Below are positions 23,243-36,400 of a stretch of 64,000 nucleotides of DNA, piece by piece (positions within the stretch are counted from its first letter, which is position 1; every line of letters starts with the position of its first letter). Under the pieces are notes generated by a model. It was not told the origin of the DNA, ran no database searches, and saw only the letters and a list, made by a program, of their open reading frames with translations. Both the position numbers and the translations under genes were made by a program. This DNA comes from Neolentinus lepideus HHB14362 ss-1 (lineage: Eukaryota; Basidiomycota; Agaricomycetes; Gloeophyllales; Gloeophyllaceae). The stretch covers positions 65,822 to 129,821 of the forward strand of contig KV425605.1 in assembly GCA_001632425.1 (NCBI GenBank). Direction: 5' to 3'.

Positions 23243-24621
23243 ATGGACAGCGATGATGACACCCGAATGGTCGACGCGGACCCTATTCCATCTGCGCTAA
23301 AGGGCAAGGGGAAGGCGTCTGAGCAGACTAATGGCTACGACGACAACTTACCATGGTGCGCACTGTTGCGTCCTTCTATCGTGATGAACGGACCTGACGC
23401 AAACACAGGGTAGAGAAGTACAGACCAGTTAATCTTGATGACGTGGTCTCGCATAAGCACATCACCGGCACAAGTAAGTGGCGTATACAGACAAGACGCG
23501 GCTACGTTGCTGAGCTCCTTCAGTCGAGAAATTTATCGAGAAGAACAGGCTACCACATTTACTATTTTATGGCCCTCCAGGAACAGGAAAAACTTCTACG
23601 ATTCTTGCAGTTGCTCGACGCATATATGGGAAAGACTACAAGAAAATGATCCTTGAGGTACGGACGGTATCGTTCCTTTATGCGAAAGATTGATCTCTAT
23701 TCTACGAAAGCTTAACGCATCAGATGATCGCGGAATCGACGTGGTGCGCGAGCAAATCAAGCAATTCGCTGAGACGCGCACCCTCTTCTCCACTGGCTTC
23801 AAGCTCATCATACTCGACGAAGCTGACATGATGACTCAAGCTGCCCAAGCTGCCCTCCGACGCGTCGTTGAACATTACACGAAGAACGTTCGGTTCTGTA
23901 TCATTTGTAACTACGTGAACAAGATCACCCCGGCTATTCAGAGTCGATGTACGCGTTTCCGTTTCCAGCCTCTGCCAATTCCGGAGGTGGAGAGGAGGCT
24001 GAATACTGTTATCGACGTTGAGAAGTACGTTAGGGCATTACATCCGCACATATATTGATAGATTTGACACGGGAGAGCTTAGCGTGAAGCTGACGGATGA
24101 TGGCAAGAAAGCACTGCTGAAGCTCTCGAAGGGCGACATGCGTAGAGCACTGAACGTACTCCAAGCATGCCACGCAGCGTACGATATGATCGGTGAAACC
24201 GAAATCTACAACTGCACTGGAAACCCTCACCCGTCAGACATTGAGACTATTGTGAACTCGATGCTGTCCGACGAATTCACGACATCGTATCAAAGTAAGT
24301 AGGGTGTGGCGCGACTTGACGTGTACTGATCAAGGCTATAGTGATTTCCGCCCTTAAGACAGAACGAGGATTGGCACTGCAAGACCTCATCGTCGGTGCA
24401 TACGAGTATGTTGAGACGATAGATTTCAAGCCACATGCTAGAGTGTATCTGTTGGACCACTTGGCAACGGCAGAGTACGTTCATCCTCAGTTTCGGAGAC
24501 AGCATACGACTCATCGCAGCAAAGATACCGCCTTTCCACAGGTGGCAATGAGAAGATCCAGTTCACAGCATTACTTGGTGCTTTCAAGAATGCGGTAGAA
24601 TTATCTGCGAAATCAGCTTAG
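23243..24621 (+). CDS. RFC3: replication factor C subunit 3 (human RFC5 type)
   Basis: Seven exons in phase: 23243-23355, 23409-23473, 23524-23657, 23711-24024, 24062-24294, 24342-24474 and 24525-24621, 362 residues. Motifs of a clamp-loader AAA+ ATPase are present in order: WVEKYRP, Walker A GPPGTGKTST, Walker B with sensor LIILDEADMM, the SRC box (QSRCTRFRF) and GDMRRALNVLQ. LNASDDRGIDVVREQIKQFA identifies the RFC5/yeast Rfc3 branch. It loads PCNA in the RFC pentamer and in checkpoint and cohesion variants. Intron 4 is short (37 nt). Confidence 0.96.
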
Positions 24622-24808
24622 AGTAATTGATATATACTGTCATCTTACAATCTTGCTTGGATCACGCACGGCACCAAGGATGTCCAAGAACACCAGCATC
24701 GAAGGTCCTATACATGGGTACCATGGGTACGAATGTCTGGCCACTAAGAAATATAGGCAACATTGGACAATACGACATGTCAGTGATACTGCAATGCTGC
24801 TTCAAGAA

Positions 24809-27800
24809 TTAACGTGGGGCAGGATGTCCCTTCATGAGCTTGTTGATAGTATTCGTCCGTAGGGGCGTGTCCGCGAACAAGGCTCGGACAAGCTTCACTA
24901 GTTCGTCGATTTCGAAGTCCACCAAAGCGCCCTCTTCGAAGAGGTAAGTTATGTCGGCGATTGATGCCTCCTACGCACAATCAGCGCCCATGCGAAGTAC
25001 AGCGCAGAGCGAGGTACGCACCATCAATTCTGATAGATACGAAAACTTAAGCCACGAGGGGACGTAGGTGACCACCGTAGAAGGCTGCGTTTCGCCACAT
25101 CAGTAGGTGCATTGCAACAACGTTCAAGTGACTTCACCTGCTCAGGATCTTCCACGAAGAGCCCCTCCAACGCATTCAAGATCCTACACAGCTCACTCAG
25201 CTTATGCGACTCCACCTCTGGGATATCGGACAGCGCCAATGTGTCGCTCAGCACTCGAGATAGTGCGGCTTCTGCCACTAGGCCCACTGCAATGTAGTAC
25301 TTGCTCTTCTGCAAGACAGGCTAGATACGAAACATGTTACTGCACGATAGAAAGGTCCACAATATCCGATGATTCTACCTTCCACTGCTGCGCAAGCCGT
25401 CGGATGTGTCGAAGTGCCTCGTTAACAGCGGTTTCGCACTCGTCGAACTGCTCTTGGTCAGCAACGTCAACGAAACCCTCCGCTCGGGAAAGTATGTCGC
25501 TAATTGCGCGTTCCTCTTTCTCCTACATCGCAGTGTCATTGGAGCATACATACTGTCACCAAATAGAGAGAACTCACGATGCTGTAGTAGAACCACGAGT
25601 CTCCAAGCACCTTCAATCGTTTCTTACATTCTGCTAGTGTAGCCTTTGCCGCGCTCGTGCTGGCTCCCACCTGGTTCAATTCCCTATCCATGTATAAGTA
25701 GTCATTTGAGCACCTCATCCAGCGAGCAGGCGACTCTTCAAGCTCTGACGAGAACTTCACAGAGTAGAGAGCGCGGTATAGGTCGAGAACTGAGGACGCC
25801 GTTTGCATCAACAGCGTTCCGGGTGGTGAGTTTGACGATGGGGAGGGAAGTATCCTCGCTGCCGAGAACTCCTTGCTCTCTTGCAGTACAGCGCGCACGA
25901 TACTCAAAATCTCCTTGACGCGATTGGATACCAGGTAGCTTTCTCTGACTACGGCAGGAGCAGGGACTTTCAATGTCTCTGGTCGCTTGTCCATTTTTTT
26001 CGTCGCAACAGGAACAGGTGGTAAAGCAGGAGTGGAAGGTATGGAAGGGGGTAGAGGGAAAGATGCGGGCGAATCGGATCGCCCATTCTTCGCCTTTGCA
26101 GAAAATTTCTCTAACCTCGTAGCAGGTTTTGGCTGAGAAAATACGGGTAATGGAGGAGGAATCTTCTCCTCGGGTTCAGCAGGAGGGTCGTTCCATGGAT
26201 CATCATCCCAAGGATTGTCGTCTTCAATTTGATCAGCGTCGTCCTCGACAGCAGTTGCATCTCCCTCTTCATTCCATCCCCAGGCGGCGGCAGAATCGTC
26301 CTCCTTGCTCTTTGGCTCAGCTGGTGATCCCAATCCTGGCTCTTGTTCCGGTGCTGGCTCGTCGTCTAAGCCCCAACCATCCTCATCCACGGCGTCGTCA
26401 CCATTTGACTCGGACTCCTTCTCGTCGTCAAATCCCCACGCCGAGTCACCATCATCATCCCCTTGCACGACTTCGACCTTGGTAGGAGTGACTTCGTGCG
26501 TGGCGACAACCTCAGCGCGGAAAGTCTTGCTCAAGTCATCTTGCTCGACGATGATGGCCCTCGCATGGTCCAGAATCTCCACCCGCCGTTTTCGCTCGTA
26601 GTGCTCGCTGATCCCGCTGATCCAGGCTCGGATATCCTTGTCGTGGCTGATGTCTCCTAGAACACCGGAGATATACTCTTTCTCGAAATTCACTGCTCGG
26701 TCGGCTAGCTTCAAGAACTCGGGTAGCTGCTGAAGCGTCGATGGTAGTGAAGGGATGAGCACGTTTCGAAGCACGGCGTTCGTGATCGGTTTGCAGAGTG
26801 ACTGTCGGAATGGCGCGGCGTGTACCTCCGGGATGGAAGGGAAAAGGTGAACGTCGAGGAATGTAAGGATTGCTGAGAGATTGTCTAGCCGGGAAGAACG
26901 GATTTCTGAGTCAGGAGGGGAAGGAAAGGAGGTGAGTCGGTATCCGGGAGTTCCAGAAATATCTTCATCCTCATCGGAGATCACAGAGGACGGTTGCTTG
27001 GAGAGGTGGTCGATGAAATGGGTTAACAGGTCTCGTCGTATGGCAGACAGGTGCTCAGAGATGGCTTCCGGTGACAGCGAGGCAAGTATGGAAGGTAACG
27101 GGACGAATGTTTCCGATTGTCGAACTATCATGACAATGTTGAAATTCCTCATTCAGATATCTCGAGATATACCCACCTTGTACTCTCGGTCGAATGATAA
27201 TGTCGGTCGCCGAGATCATGACACTGCGGGAATAGACATAATCTAACTGTTCGTCGGTACGCGACTTTAATGTCTGGAATTCACGCTAAAAGGGCGCTCG
27301 TAAATATTGGCTTGGCACGACACATTAATATAGCGATGGAATGTACTTACTGAAAGGTCTCTGAACAACGTGGCCTGGGTCAAGGATGAAGGAGCCTCTT
27401 TCAAAAGGTCCCGCAGAATCCCGCAGGCCGCCTTTGCTTCAGCCAGTTTACCATCGACCAGAGCAGATTTGAGGCTTCCGTACTCCCTCAGGCATAACGC
27501 AAGATGTTCCACTGCCTCCAGCTTCACAGTAGCATCAGTTGCTTTCTGAACAAGAGACGCATGCGCCGCCAGATCCCTCAGCAGCCTCGGAATCAAACCT
27601 AACTTGATTTTTCATTCATGCAGTGTCAACATAGCCTAAACAGACCTGTTTGCGCACCTTCGAGTCTGAAAGCGTATACGAGAGGTCATCGACATTCACT
27701 GTTAATGAGCGCAAGCGTTCCTGGATGGATTTAGATGACTCCAGTTGTTGCTCGAACAATGGAAGGTCCTCTTGTACCCTGTCATGGATACGTTTCTGTT

Positions 27801-28011
27801 CCCCTAGCTTAGCAAGCCTTTCCAATCAAATATCACAAAGCTACCATACTTTTGTCGAGTATATTGCATCGTCTAGTTCCGCCACCCATGACGAAGCGGC
27901 CTGCGCCGTTAGGGCTTTGTTCTTAGTATCGGATATTGCTGATAGTATTCTCGTCGATACATCCCGTGGATTTCCCTTGCGAGGTAGATGATTAGGTATG
28001 GGGAAGGCCAT
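24809..28011 (-). CDS. ZW10: ZW10/Dsl1-family tethering protein
   Basis: A multi-exon minus-strand gene. Start MAFPIPNHLPRK at 28011 with first exons 27850-28011 and 27658-27807; the largest exon lies within about 25577-27130; the stop is at 24809. The N-terminal coiled region (SLTVNVDDLSYTLSDSK, GLIPRLLRDLAAHASLV) fits the ZW10 N-terminal domain. An acidic Trp/Asp-rich linker (SAWGFDDE, DGWGLDDEPAPEQ, AWGWNEEG) precedes the C-terminal part ending FEIDELVKLVRALFADTPLR. ZW10/Dsl1 proteins tether Golgi-derived vesicles at the ER and, in animals, act at kinetochores. Assignment rests on overall pattern; the linker is a fungal trait. Confidence 0.75.
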
Positions 28012-28157
28012 AGACATCGAAGGAGGAAGTAAGATGTGCAGCGCGCCCCCGGAGCGCGTGTCGCGACACGTCGTTCTTGTTTCCGCACTTCACTCTAGCA
28101 CTTTACACCCGTGCCATTATTGGACGGCTACCAGTGGTCTTGTCATAATATCTCAAT

Positions 28158-28713
28158 ATGCTTGGACGTGTTCTGCTCGTTCTGGGTGCAGTTGCTCTCC
28201 TGCACGGTCGGTGCCAATAATAACACACGAATCTACTCTCATGCAAATATACTGTGTCTAGCGGCATTTTCGACATATGAGCGTTAGTCACCATTCTCGC
28301 TGTGGGATAACATATGGGATGTTGAGACAGTGCATCGCATAGACTTGTCCTATCTGAAAGCGCTCGGAAGGCTGGAGGAATCTGTGCCTAATGATGTGAG
28401 TATCCAGTGTCCGCCGTCTGTGTGAATGCAACCCATAGATGTGAACAGGTTGGCTTTGAGGCTTTGTTTGGTTTATTCCTAGGCATCCTGGGGGCCTCGT
28501 TGGATACACCCGCTTTGAAGGAAATTACGTGGGCCAGCGAAATGAAAAAACGGTGTGTAGTGCTACTCATATGATAATGAGCGGAACGCCATGACTGACA
28601 ATCATATCTGTTCACTAAGGTCCATCAACGAAATGGATTCTAGGCTTGGCTTTGCCGACTGGGGTAACAGAGGTAGTTCGCTTCTGGGCGAAAGTTACGG
28701 CAAGAGCCAATAA
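28158..28713 (+). CDS. EMC5: ER membrane complex subunit 5
   Basis: Five exons in phase: 28158-28206, 28262-28282 (21 nt), 28343-28395, 28449-28552 and 28620-28713, 106 residues. A first helix (MLGRVLLVLGAVALLHAAF) is followed by STYEHLSYLKALGRLEESVP, a second helix (GFEALFGLFLGILGASL) and a conserved tail ITWASEMKKRSINEMDSRLG. EMC5/MMGT is a membrane subunit of the ER insertase for tail-anchored and multipass proteins. It is divergent from ZW10 across only 146 bp. Confidence 0.85.
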
Positions 28714-29510
28714 CTTCCAATGTCACTGTTAAACCCACTTGGCCGGTATTTAAGATTTGGACTCAGTCTTCTTGTTGCAGAACGATACTCTGGCTGCAGA
28801 ACATCTGAATCATGACTGCTGAGACAGATTTGCTACTAGTTTTTGGCAGCGGAGTTGCTTGTACGTATGCGATACAACGGCTGCATTATCTTCAAGTTTG
28901 TGGATGCTACACTTCGTAAATACTCGCTTCCGTGCGACCGCTAGGTGTTAAAACGCTGATGCCAGATGAGCCGAATTGATTGGTTACTGATCGCTGTCAT
29001 ACACGCACGACAGTATGCAATGACCCACAATCGTGATCATCCCCTTCGCACCACTTAGGATATACGCGCTTGTGGCGCAAGCCACCATGCGATGTAAAGA
29101 CTATGTAAAGTTGCAACACCGCACTTGCAATCATCCTGTATGCAAGTCCCGAACCCGCTGGATCGTTACATATTGGATGGAACTATCCTAAGGAACGACT
29201 TATGCTCTTAAAACTTAAACACTGCGCCACACCGTATGTAGCAGTGGCGGGTGGGAATCGCGCCTTTGTATGCAACACAGACTGCTGCCTCTTGAAACGG
29301 TTCTCTCTCTGTTCGCTCTAAGCTTCACTGTGATCTTTTGAACTATAAAAGAAATTTGGGGTGTAGGTTGGAATACCGGCTACGATCCTAGTTTGGTACG
29401 AGTCAGGCCTCGCTGCGACACAAAGCCCACAGTGATCTACCGACCGCTGCACTGCACATCTCCTTCAACTGTCTTAAGCACACTTGTTATCTATCAATTA
29501 GCTCATCCCA
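28714..29510. other. intergenic, promoter of CID gene
   Basis: 800 bp with no convincing gene. A TATAAAAG lies near 29344, about 167 bp before the next start. Confidence 0.5.
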
Positions 29511-32094
29511 ATGGGCTCAACTGAGGTGTGTCAAACGCTTTAACTATTTGTATCAAAATCTGAGTTCGTTCGCAGGAGTTTGAGGCGGCGTTGAAGGATG
29601 TCGTGCAGGGGAAGCATCTGTCGGCGTCGCGAATGAACAAGCTAACAGAGATTGCACTTAAATCTATGGAAGTACGTGTTGCATCTATGCTCTTTCTAGG
29701 AACATACTCATTTTAGCCATGTCGACGCGGCTATGGTTTACCGCAGAATGATACACAACTTGTATCTACTCTTTACCGCACCCATAAGAACCTGCCAGCG
29801 AAGGCAAAGATTTCTAGCTTATACGCTTTCGACGCGCTTGCTCGAGCTGCGCGTCATAAGGCGAGTAAGCATGGCGTTCCCGGAGACGCGGACTCAGAGA
29901 AAGGCAATTGCGCGACATTTCTGTTGAAAGTGGAAGGCGTCCTCGAAGGATTATTCCAAGATATGGTGTCCTCTGGGTCTCCAGAAGCGAAGGTTAGTAC
30001 TTCCTTACATCATCATGGAGATCCTTGTAGCATCCCGTCCAACATGAGATTGGTGGTCGCTTATTCCCTTGATCTGGCTGGAGAAAAGGTAATCAACGCT
30101 GCCGACGACGAGATTCCGCGGTCCGCCAATGGTGCCTGACGCACATCAGGCGGCCTCATATACCTCCTGCCAGGTCCTTCGATACCGCGTTTCGCGCATC
30201 GCGAGTAATGGACGTGTCTGGTCACATGATAGATGCTCGTCCTTGTTACGCTTTCCTTTTTCCTAAGCAACTCGTTGGAGACAGATGCCCTAACCATACT
30301 TCCCATATCCATAACTTATAGGAGAAAACGAAGAAGGTTCTTGACATATGGGTCAAGTCCAATACATTCCCCTCCGCTGTGCTAGGGCGCCTGACAGAGA
30401 TTTTGAAGGAAGCTGGTAAAGGTGCATATCGAGATTCGTACAACTTCCCGCTAAGTACTCCTCCTGCCCCTGTAATCCTAGCTATGATATGCAGGCGTCT
30501 CGCTTCCGATATAATGAGCATGGAAACTGAAATGATGCCTGGTTTGTTTCCACGTCAGAGCCCGAAATAAAACAAGGGACAACGCCCGATCCACGACCTC
30601 AGTCCGCGCCGTTCACTACCACGCCACCTATCCCACCACTCGTCACGCAAACGTCAGTTACGAGTCAGCCAGCAGCTAGCGCCGTGCAGTCCACATTACT
30701 CGCCTTACTTAGTCAAGCCGCAAATGCGGCGGGAGGCACTTCGTAAGCGCTTTACTACCTCACTCGAACCTGGTTTTAATACCCGTAATTGCAGCCAAAT
30801 ACCACCAAACATAAGGACGAACCCAGCAGTGGCACAAGTTGCTCAGCTAGACGTTAACCAACTTGCATTGATACAACAACTGGCGCAGACAAGCCAATTA
30901 GGCTCAGGCGATGCTGCACAGTCACCGTCACTGCCCTTACATTCAGCATTCACGGGACCCTCTCAAGGAGCCAACGCACACCCACCTCATACGTTTCGAC
31001 CTCCAGATCGCGTCGATCGGGACTATGACCGTAGAGGTCTTAGGAACGATCCGTACAACGGTCCTCGCCGTAGTCGTAGCCCTCGTGACTATCATGACGA
31101 TCGCAGAGACTTCCGCGGTGGCTATCGTGGCAGTTATCGTGGTCGCGGACGAGGCCGGGGCATGGATGACCGGGATCGCTTTAGGGACAGAGAACGCGAA
31201 TGGAGATCACCTCCTCACGGACGGGGAAGCCGTTCTCACAGCCCTCCTGGTAGTAGATATGGCAAGGACAGGCAGCCTCACAGTCCTCCTCGGCAACCTC
31301 CGCTGCGCCAGCCCCCTTACGATACGGAAGGATCACGCTCGGGCGGACCAACAGGGGACAGGGACGAGTTTGGACGAGACATCAGACCGCAATCTAGTAG
31401 AGATGCTGGGACTGCATCTGCATCTCACGACGAAATAGATATGCAGTCGCAAACTGCGTTGACATCTGTAGCCCCTTCATTAGAGCCATCATCACCTACA
31501 GTGGGAGATAACGAAGCGTCACTGTCACAGCCACAGAGTTATCCCAAGAGAGCTGACGTGGGCTCCTCGGAAGTCGGAATAAAAGACAAAGGACTCGACG
31601 ACTATGACTTTTCGACATTTGACCCTACGTTGCCAAGCGCGTGGGAAGCACTTGGAAAAGCATGGCAGATCACTCATGGTTATCAACCGTCGACGGAGGA
31701 AATCATGCAGTTAGTCATGACGAAGGCAATGGGTCAAATGAGTTCTATGGGTGCTCATATGGGGATGGAAGAGCAGTGGGGTCAGGGGGATTGGCAGCAG
31801 TCAGCTAATTCCGGAAGAGGAGAGTCATGGTCTACGAGTACAGCGACGCAGTGGCCTTCGGGAAATGGTTCCGCTGGCGGTCATTCATATGGTGATGTCC
31901 GGGGGCAGGATGATCGGAATCACGGCGGTCAGACTGCTGAGCAGGACAAGGATGTTATGGAGGCAGGCGAAGTTGCAGAGGAACCGTTGAAGGGTAGTAC
32001 TGATGACGGAGATGACGGCAGCGTCAACGGGAGAGGGCGCATGCAGAAGGTCGGTGACAGGTGGATCTTCGTCAAAGGCTCAGGCGCAACATAG
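29511..32094 (+). CDS. CTD-interacting-domain RNA-processing protein (Nrd1/SCAF-like)
   Basis: Six exons in phase: 29511-29525, 29576-29671, 29747-29992, 30322-30421, 30559-30742 and 30795-32094, 646 residues. Residues about 6-150 form a CID: FEAALKDVVQGKHLSASRMN, STLYRTHKNLPAKAKISSLY, AFDALARAARHKASKHG and KEKTKKVLDIWVKSNTFP. CIDs bind the phosphorylated RNA polymerase II tail. A Pro/Gln linker precedes an arginine-rich RGG/RS part (GGYRGSYRGRGRGRG, RSRSPRDYH) likely to bind RNA, then PSAWEALGKAWQITHGYQPS. No RRM was seen, so it is not a complete Nrd1. Introns 3 and 4 are unusually long (329 and 137 nt). Confidence 0.85.
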
Positions 32095-32115
32095 CAAAAC
32101 TATAACTCGTCCGTG

Positions 32116-33342
32116 TTATACATGCTCTGTATCATCTTGCAGTCTAGTTAGTTCGAAGCCACCATTGCTCCGCTCATTGTAACTTTCACGAGGCCCGTAC
32201 GTGACGCGCGGCTGACCTACCCGTTCTGGAGTGAAGTTGTTCGCAGAGAAGGGGTTCGGCCAATAGATAAAATAGCATATTCCCGAACATAGGGCGCCAA
32301 TGAGAGCACCTGCAATGACATCTTCCTTGTGATGTCGCTGAAGGACTAAGTCAGTATACACAGAGAGTAGAGGGATATGTATCGTTACGTTATCTTCCAG
32401 TCGTGATACAGCGACCCATATAGCATACGCCAGGGGAAGGAGAGCCAGCGTGAATCTACCGAGTCGGCTAGCAGTCGCAGCACGGCCAGAGACTGGCGCT
32501 GCAAAGCACCAAGCTGCTGTTTGACCGGCAAGCCACAGTGATAGAAACGTCATTCCTGCAAAAGCAGTTGATGAATGGCCTGATGGGAATGATCTACGAC
32601 CATCTAGTATATTGACTGATTTCCTAAAAACATAATATAAGTGACATAGAATGGAGGAAGGCATCAATAAGCTGACCCGGTGCAAGCCTTCGCAGCGGCG
32701 TCCCACTTACATCGAGCTAGGAAATCGGGACGAAGTCGCCCTGTGCACATAATTTGTCAAATTTCATACGAGTAGAATCGTCATGTACTCACCTATTCGG
32801 TTCTTCAGACATTCCGTCGCAAAACGAGTTAATGATCTATGGAAAGTGAGAACAAAAAAGTCAGAACAAGAAAGGCGTCGATACCTGCCCGCCCAAAGAG
32901 CCAGTGCTGCATGATGTATACCAACAGCAGATCTTTTCATCGCGCCGACCACAACTGCGAGAATCAGCGGTATATACAATGCAATACTGCCATTGAGGGT
33001 TCCGCTGATCCTACCGGAGTCAACATCATGTTAGCAGTCACAGAAAAGTATTGGATATCTGAAAGGCATCTCACTGGCTTGAATGATGCTTATGGGAGAT
33101 GACAGGATCACCTGGACTGAATTCTCGCTCAAAGGGTGGCAGATGGGATACGAAGCCACCCAGAAAAAAGAAGGTAGAAGCTACAAGCCTTAAAAGCGCA
33201 TGAAAATATCAGCAAAAAGTCCTACAATTTTATGTAGTGTATATATTCACCAATCAATGGCATATGAAAGACTTAGCCAGTCCAAGGAGTCCCTGCCGAA
33301 TAACTCCTTGATTTTGTCCTGGATCCGTGTAAGGGCAGCCAT
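32116..33342 (-). CDS. PAP2-type lipid phosphate phosphatase (DPP1/LPP1-like)
   Basis: Seven exons in phase: 33251-33342, 33075-33188, 32885-33010, 32793-32836, 32677-32740, 32389-32623 and 32116-32337, 298 residues, six hydrophobic helices. The three catalytic motifs are complete: KNRIGRLRP (Kx6RP), PSGH in RRSFPSGHSSTAF, and SRLEDNRHHKED (SRx5Hx3D). The enzyme dephosphorylates diacylglycerol pyrophosphate, phosphatidate or related lipids at a membrane. Its start is 157 bp from the divergent methyltransferase start, so both share one promoter region. Confidence 0.92.
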
Positions 33343-33384
33343 GAAGCTGAGATCGTGGGAGCGAGACGCGGGCGCAGCATGTGA

Positions 33385-33435
33385 ACGCGTGCTGTCACGG
33401 CGTCACGGATCACAACAAAGACGCGTGAGACGCGT
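33385..33435 (+). promoter_or_regulatory. three ACGCGT boxes upstream of DNA methyltransferase
   Basis: Perfect ACGCGT at 33385-33390, 33421-33426 and 33430-33435, between 65 and 115 bp before the ATG at 33500 and inside the shared spacer with the lipid phosphatase. It matches the cluster ahead of RFC3. Confidence 0.55.
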
Positions 33436-33499
33436 TCGTCGATCGCGTCCTATCCCTTTGTCTACTTCTTTCAACTCGTCTCTCGGCGCGTCACTCACC

Positions 33500-36400
33500 A
33501 TGGCAAAAAGCAAGACAGCCACTAAACTACGGAAAGGCCAGAAGTCAATAGCTGACTTTTTTGGCAACGGGAACAAGAAGACGAAAACAAAGCCGAAACC
33601 TGCTGACGATGAGATGGACGTTGACACGTCTTCGGTAGCAGACGCGACTGCTGATGAAGACGATACAGAAGAGAAGGATGATACGAAGCGCGACGACGAC
33701 GACTATATGGAGGAAGGGGCTGCTTCCGATGATGACGTGCTTGAAGGAGATGTTCCCGACGAGGCGAGCGCCGACGAGGCCATGTCTGTCGACGAGGAGG
33801 AAGACGCGCCAAAAGGTAAAGGCAAAGCTAAAGCAAAGTCTTCAATGAAGGGCTTGGGTGGTCCGAAAACCCAGGGTACCACTGTTGCTTCGGACTTGCC
33901 TCCTATACACGACATTCGCGCCATGTTCTCCGATCTCGTGAGGAATATACCCGAAATCAAGGGTGTCGCCGAACAGATCCAAGGAAGAAAGCTACGCGTT
34001 GCAACTATGTGCTCTGGCACCGAGTCCCCGCTTCTCGCGCTTGAGATGATATGTAACTCGATTCAGGAGCAGTGCGGAGTTGACCTGGAGGTCGAGCACG
34101 TCTTCTCATGCGAGATCGAGCCCTTCAAGCAGGCGTATATTGAACGCAACTTTCACCCGCCTATTCTATTCCGTGATGTTTGTGAACTAAGTGAAGACTA
34201 CGCGTATGTATTCCTTGTCTCTCCTTCTCATACTCAGTCTGCTAACTTCGAATAAATAGTACGACAGCGTATGGCGCTGTGGTGGAAGTCCCGGGTGATG
34301 TTGACATGCTAGTTGCGGGCACGTCATGTGTCGACTACTCCAATCTCAACACCAAGAAGCAAGATATAGACGCTGGAGGAGAATCCGGCCGGACATTCAG
34401 AGGAATGATGTCTTGGGTCACGAAGCATCGACCCCCCATCGTAATTCTCGAGAACGTCTGCAGTGCGCCGTGGGAGAAAGTTGTCAAGTATTTTCAAGAC
34501 AACAACTACAGCGCGACATCTCTCCGAGTCGATACGAAGACCTTCTACATCCCTCACACGCGCACTCGGGGCTATCTTCTAGCCGTGGACCAGAGGAAGT
34601 CGAATCTGCCGGATAAATGGATGGACTGGTTGAAACGTCTTCGGCGACCAGCCTCATCAACTCTCGACGAATTCTTGCTGCCATCTGATGACCCTCGTAT
34701 TCACCAATCCAGAGAGAAGCTAGTCCGTGAAAGCTTCAACGGTCTCGACCGAAGGACTGGCCGTACTGACTGGACCCGGTGCGAGTCTCGCCACCAGAGG
34801 ACGCGGTTGGAAGAGGCATTGGGCTCCAAGCGCCCGTTAACTAACTGGGATGAAGGCGAGCTTGGATCTTACAGTGTTGCCCCTTCGCTGACGTTTTTAT
34901 AGGTGGCTTTTGTAAATTACCTGACTTCGCTTGGAACGACTGGGGTGTCGGTCAGGTCGAGCGAGTTTGGGACCTCATGGACATCATTACCCTTCGGAAA
35001 GCCAAGGAAGGTGTTGATCCATGCTACAAAACGTAAGGTTTTTTCATGCTATATATTTGGTGGCCTGTCTGACGATGTAACGTAGCCAAGTCTGGAATCT
35101 GTCTCAGAACGTCGACCGCAACGTCGGAGAAGGCAGAGAAGGCATCTGCCCGTGCCTTACGCCATCGATGATCCCTTACATATCCAACCGTGGTGGGCCT
35201 ATGGTCGGCCTTGAGGCACTATACATGCAGGGCTTGCCTATCGACAAGCTCCTATTGACGAAGGAGACGGAAGACCAGCTGGCTGATCTAGCTGGAAATG
35301 CTATGTCGACGACGGTTGTGGGTGCGTGCATGTTGGCTGCCCTGGTCGTGAGCAAAAAGCTGCTCAAGCAGGGAGACGACAAGGAGACGTATGAGGCCAA
35401 GAAGGCGGGCGCGGGCACTGTGGAGACTAGTGATGTGATGGACGTTGATCAGCCCGTGGAAGCTGAGCTGCCCGTTGAGGACCATGTCGTGGGCGAAGAG
35501 CGCTTGAGCGAACGACCGCTCGATCTATCGGCCACCGATGATCACTCGCTGGCCGAGCTCCTGGCGGCGGCTCAGCAAAGCATACGGATGTGTACCTGCG
35601 AAGGGCGCACGGGGATGACAGAGCGCAGTATCAATCACTGTGCTGATTGTGGTTATACCTCCTGTGAAAGATGCGGTGGTCGACCGGAGCACAACTATGC
35701 GCCGTTGGAGTTGTCTACGCCGTCTACGCCGCGATTGCATCCAAGCGCTTTTGCTAGACAGCTCAAAGCTATGCTTCCGATGTCCCTTACGATCGGAAAT
35801 CTCGAGCAGACGGTCTTAGATGCAGCTAAGGAGAGCGCCGGTGTACCCGTGCTTGAGAAGACATGGGCGAGCTGGTGTAAGGCTGTTCTTCGAGCTGTCA
35901 GCGGCGAGCTTCACTTCGTTGAGCCCAAGCGGCAGGAGACTTGGTCCGCTATCTATCAGTCTTCTTCAGCTACACTCGAGCTGTCGCTGCATCCCTTGCG
36001 CCCCGAGTGGCGGCTTTATGCCACCCCAGAGCAAAGAGAGCCTGTCAGTTCGAGACTGCGGAAGATGTTGGAGATGCCGGTAGCGAGATTCCTCTGCAAG
36101 GGTAGCTTATTTGATGGGGTCTGGGAGATTGGAGTGCCATCTACCGTCTCAGTCAGCGTCACAATCGAGGGAGCTGGGCCGCTTGTCCCGTCTTTGGAGG
36201 CTCGTCTCGGTTTACAGGGCCCTGAGTTCAGAGACCGCCACGTTTACTCTCGGATCAAGGTCTGTGTACCTGAACAGGACCTCGATAAATTTGACCGTGA
36301 TATTACGGGCGAGTATGTTCTGCTCGATAAATGTGGCACTGCGAGCAGTGGGCTTCACAAACGAGTATCAGAAGAGTCATCCGGTTTGCCACCTCTTTTC

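Noticed and set aside
29993..30321. A snoRNA hosted in the long intron of the CID gene.
   Set aside because: No convincing box C/D or H/ACA arrangement was found by eye.
30911..31438. Long alternative frame over the arginine-rich exon.
   Set aside because: It is a shadow of repetitive Arg/Gly/Ser codons in the CID protein; no motif of its own.
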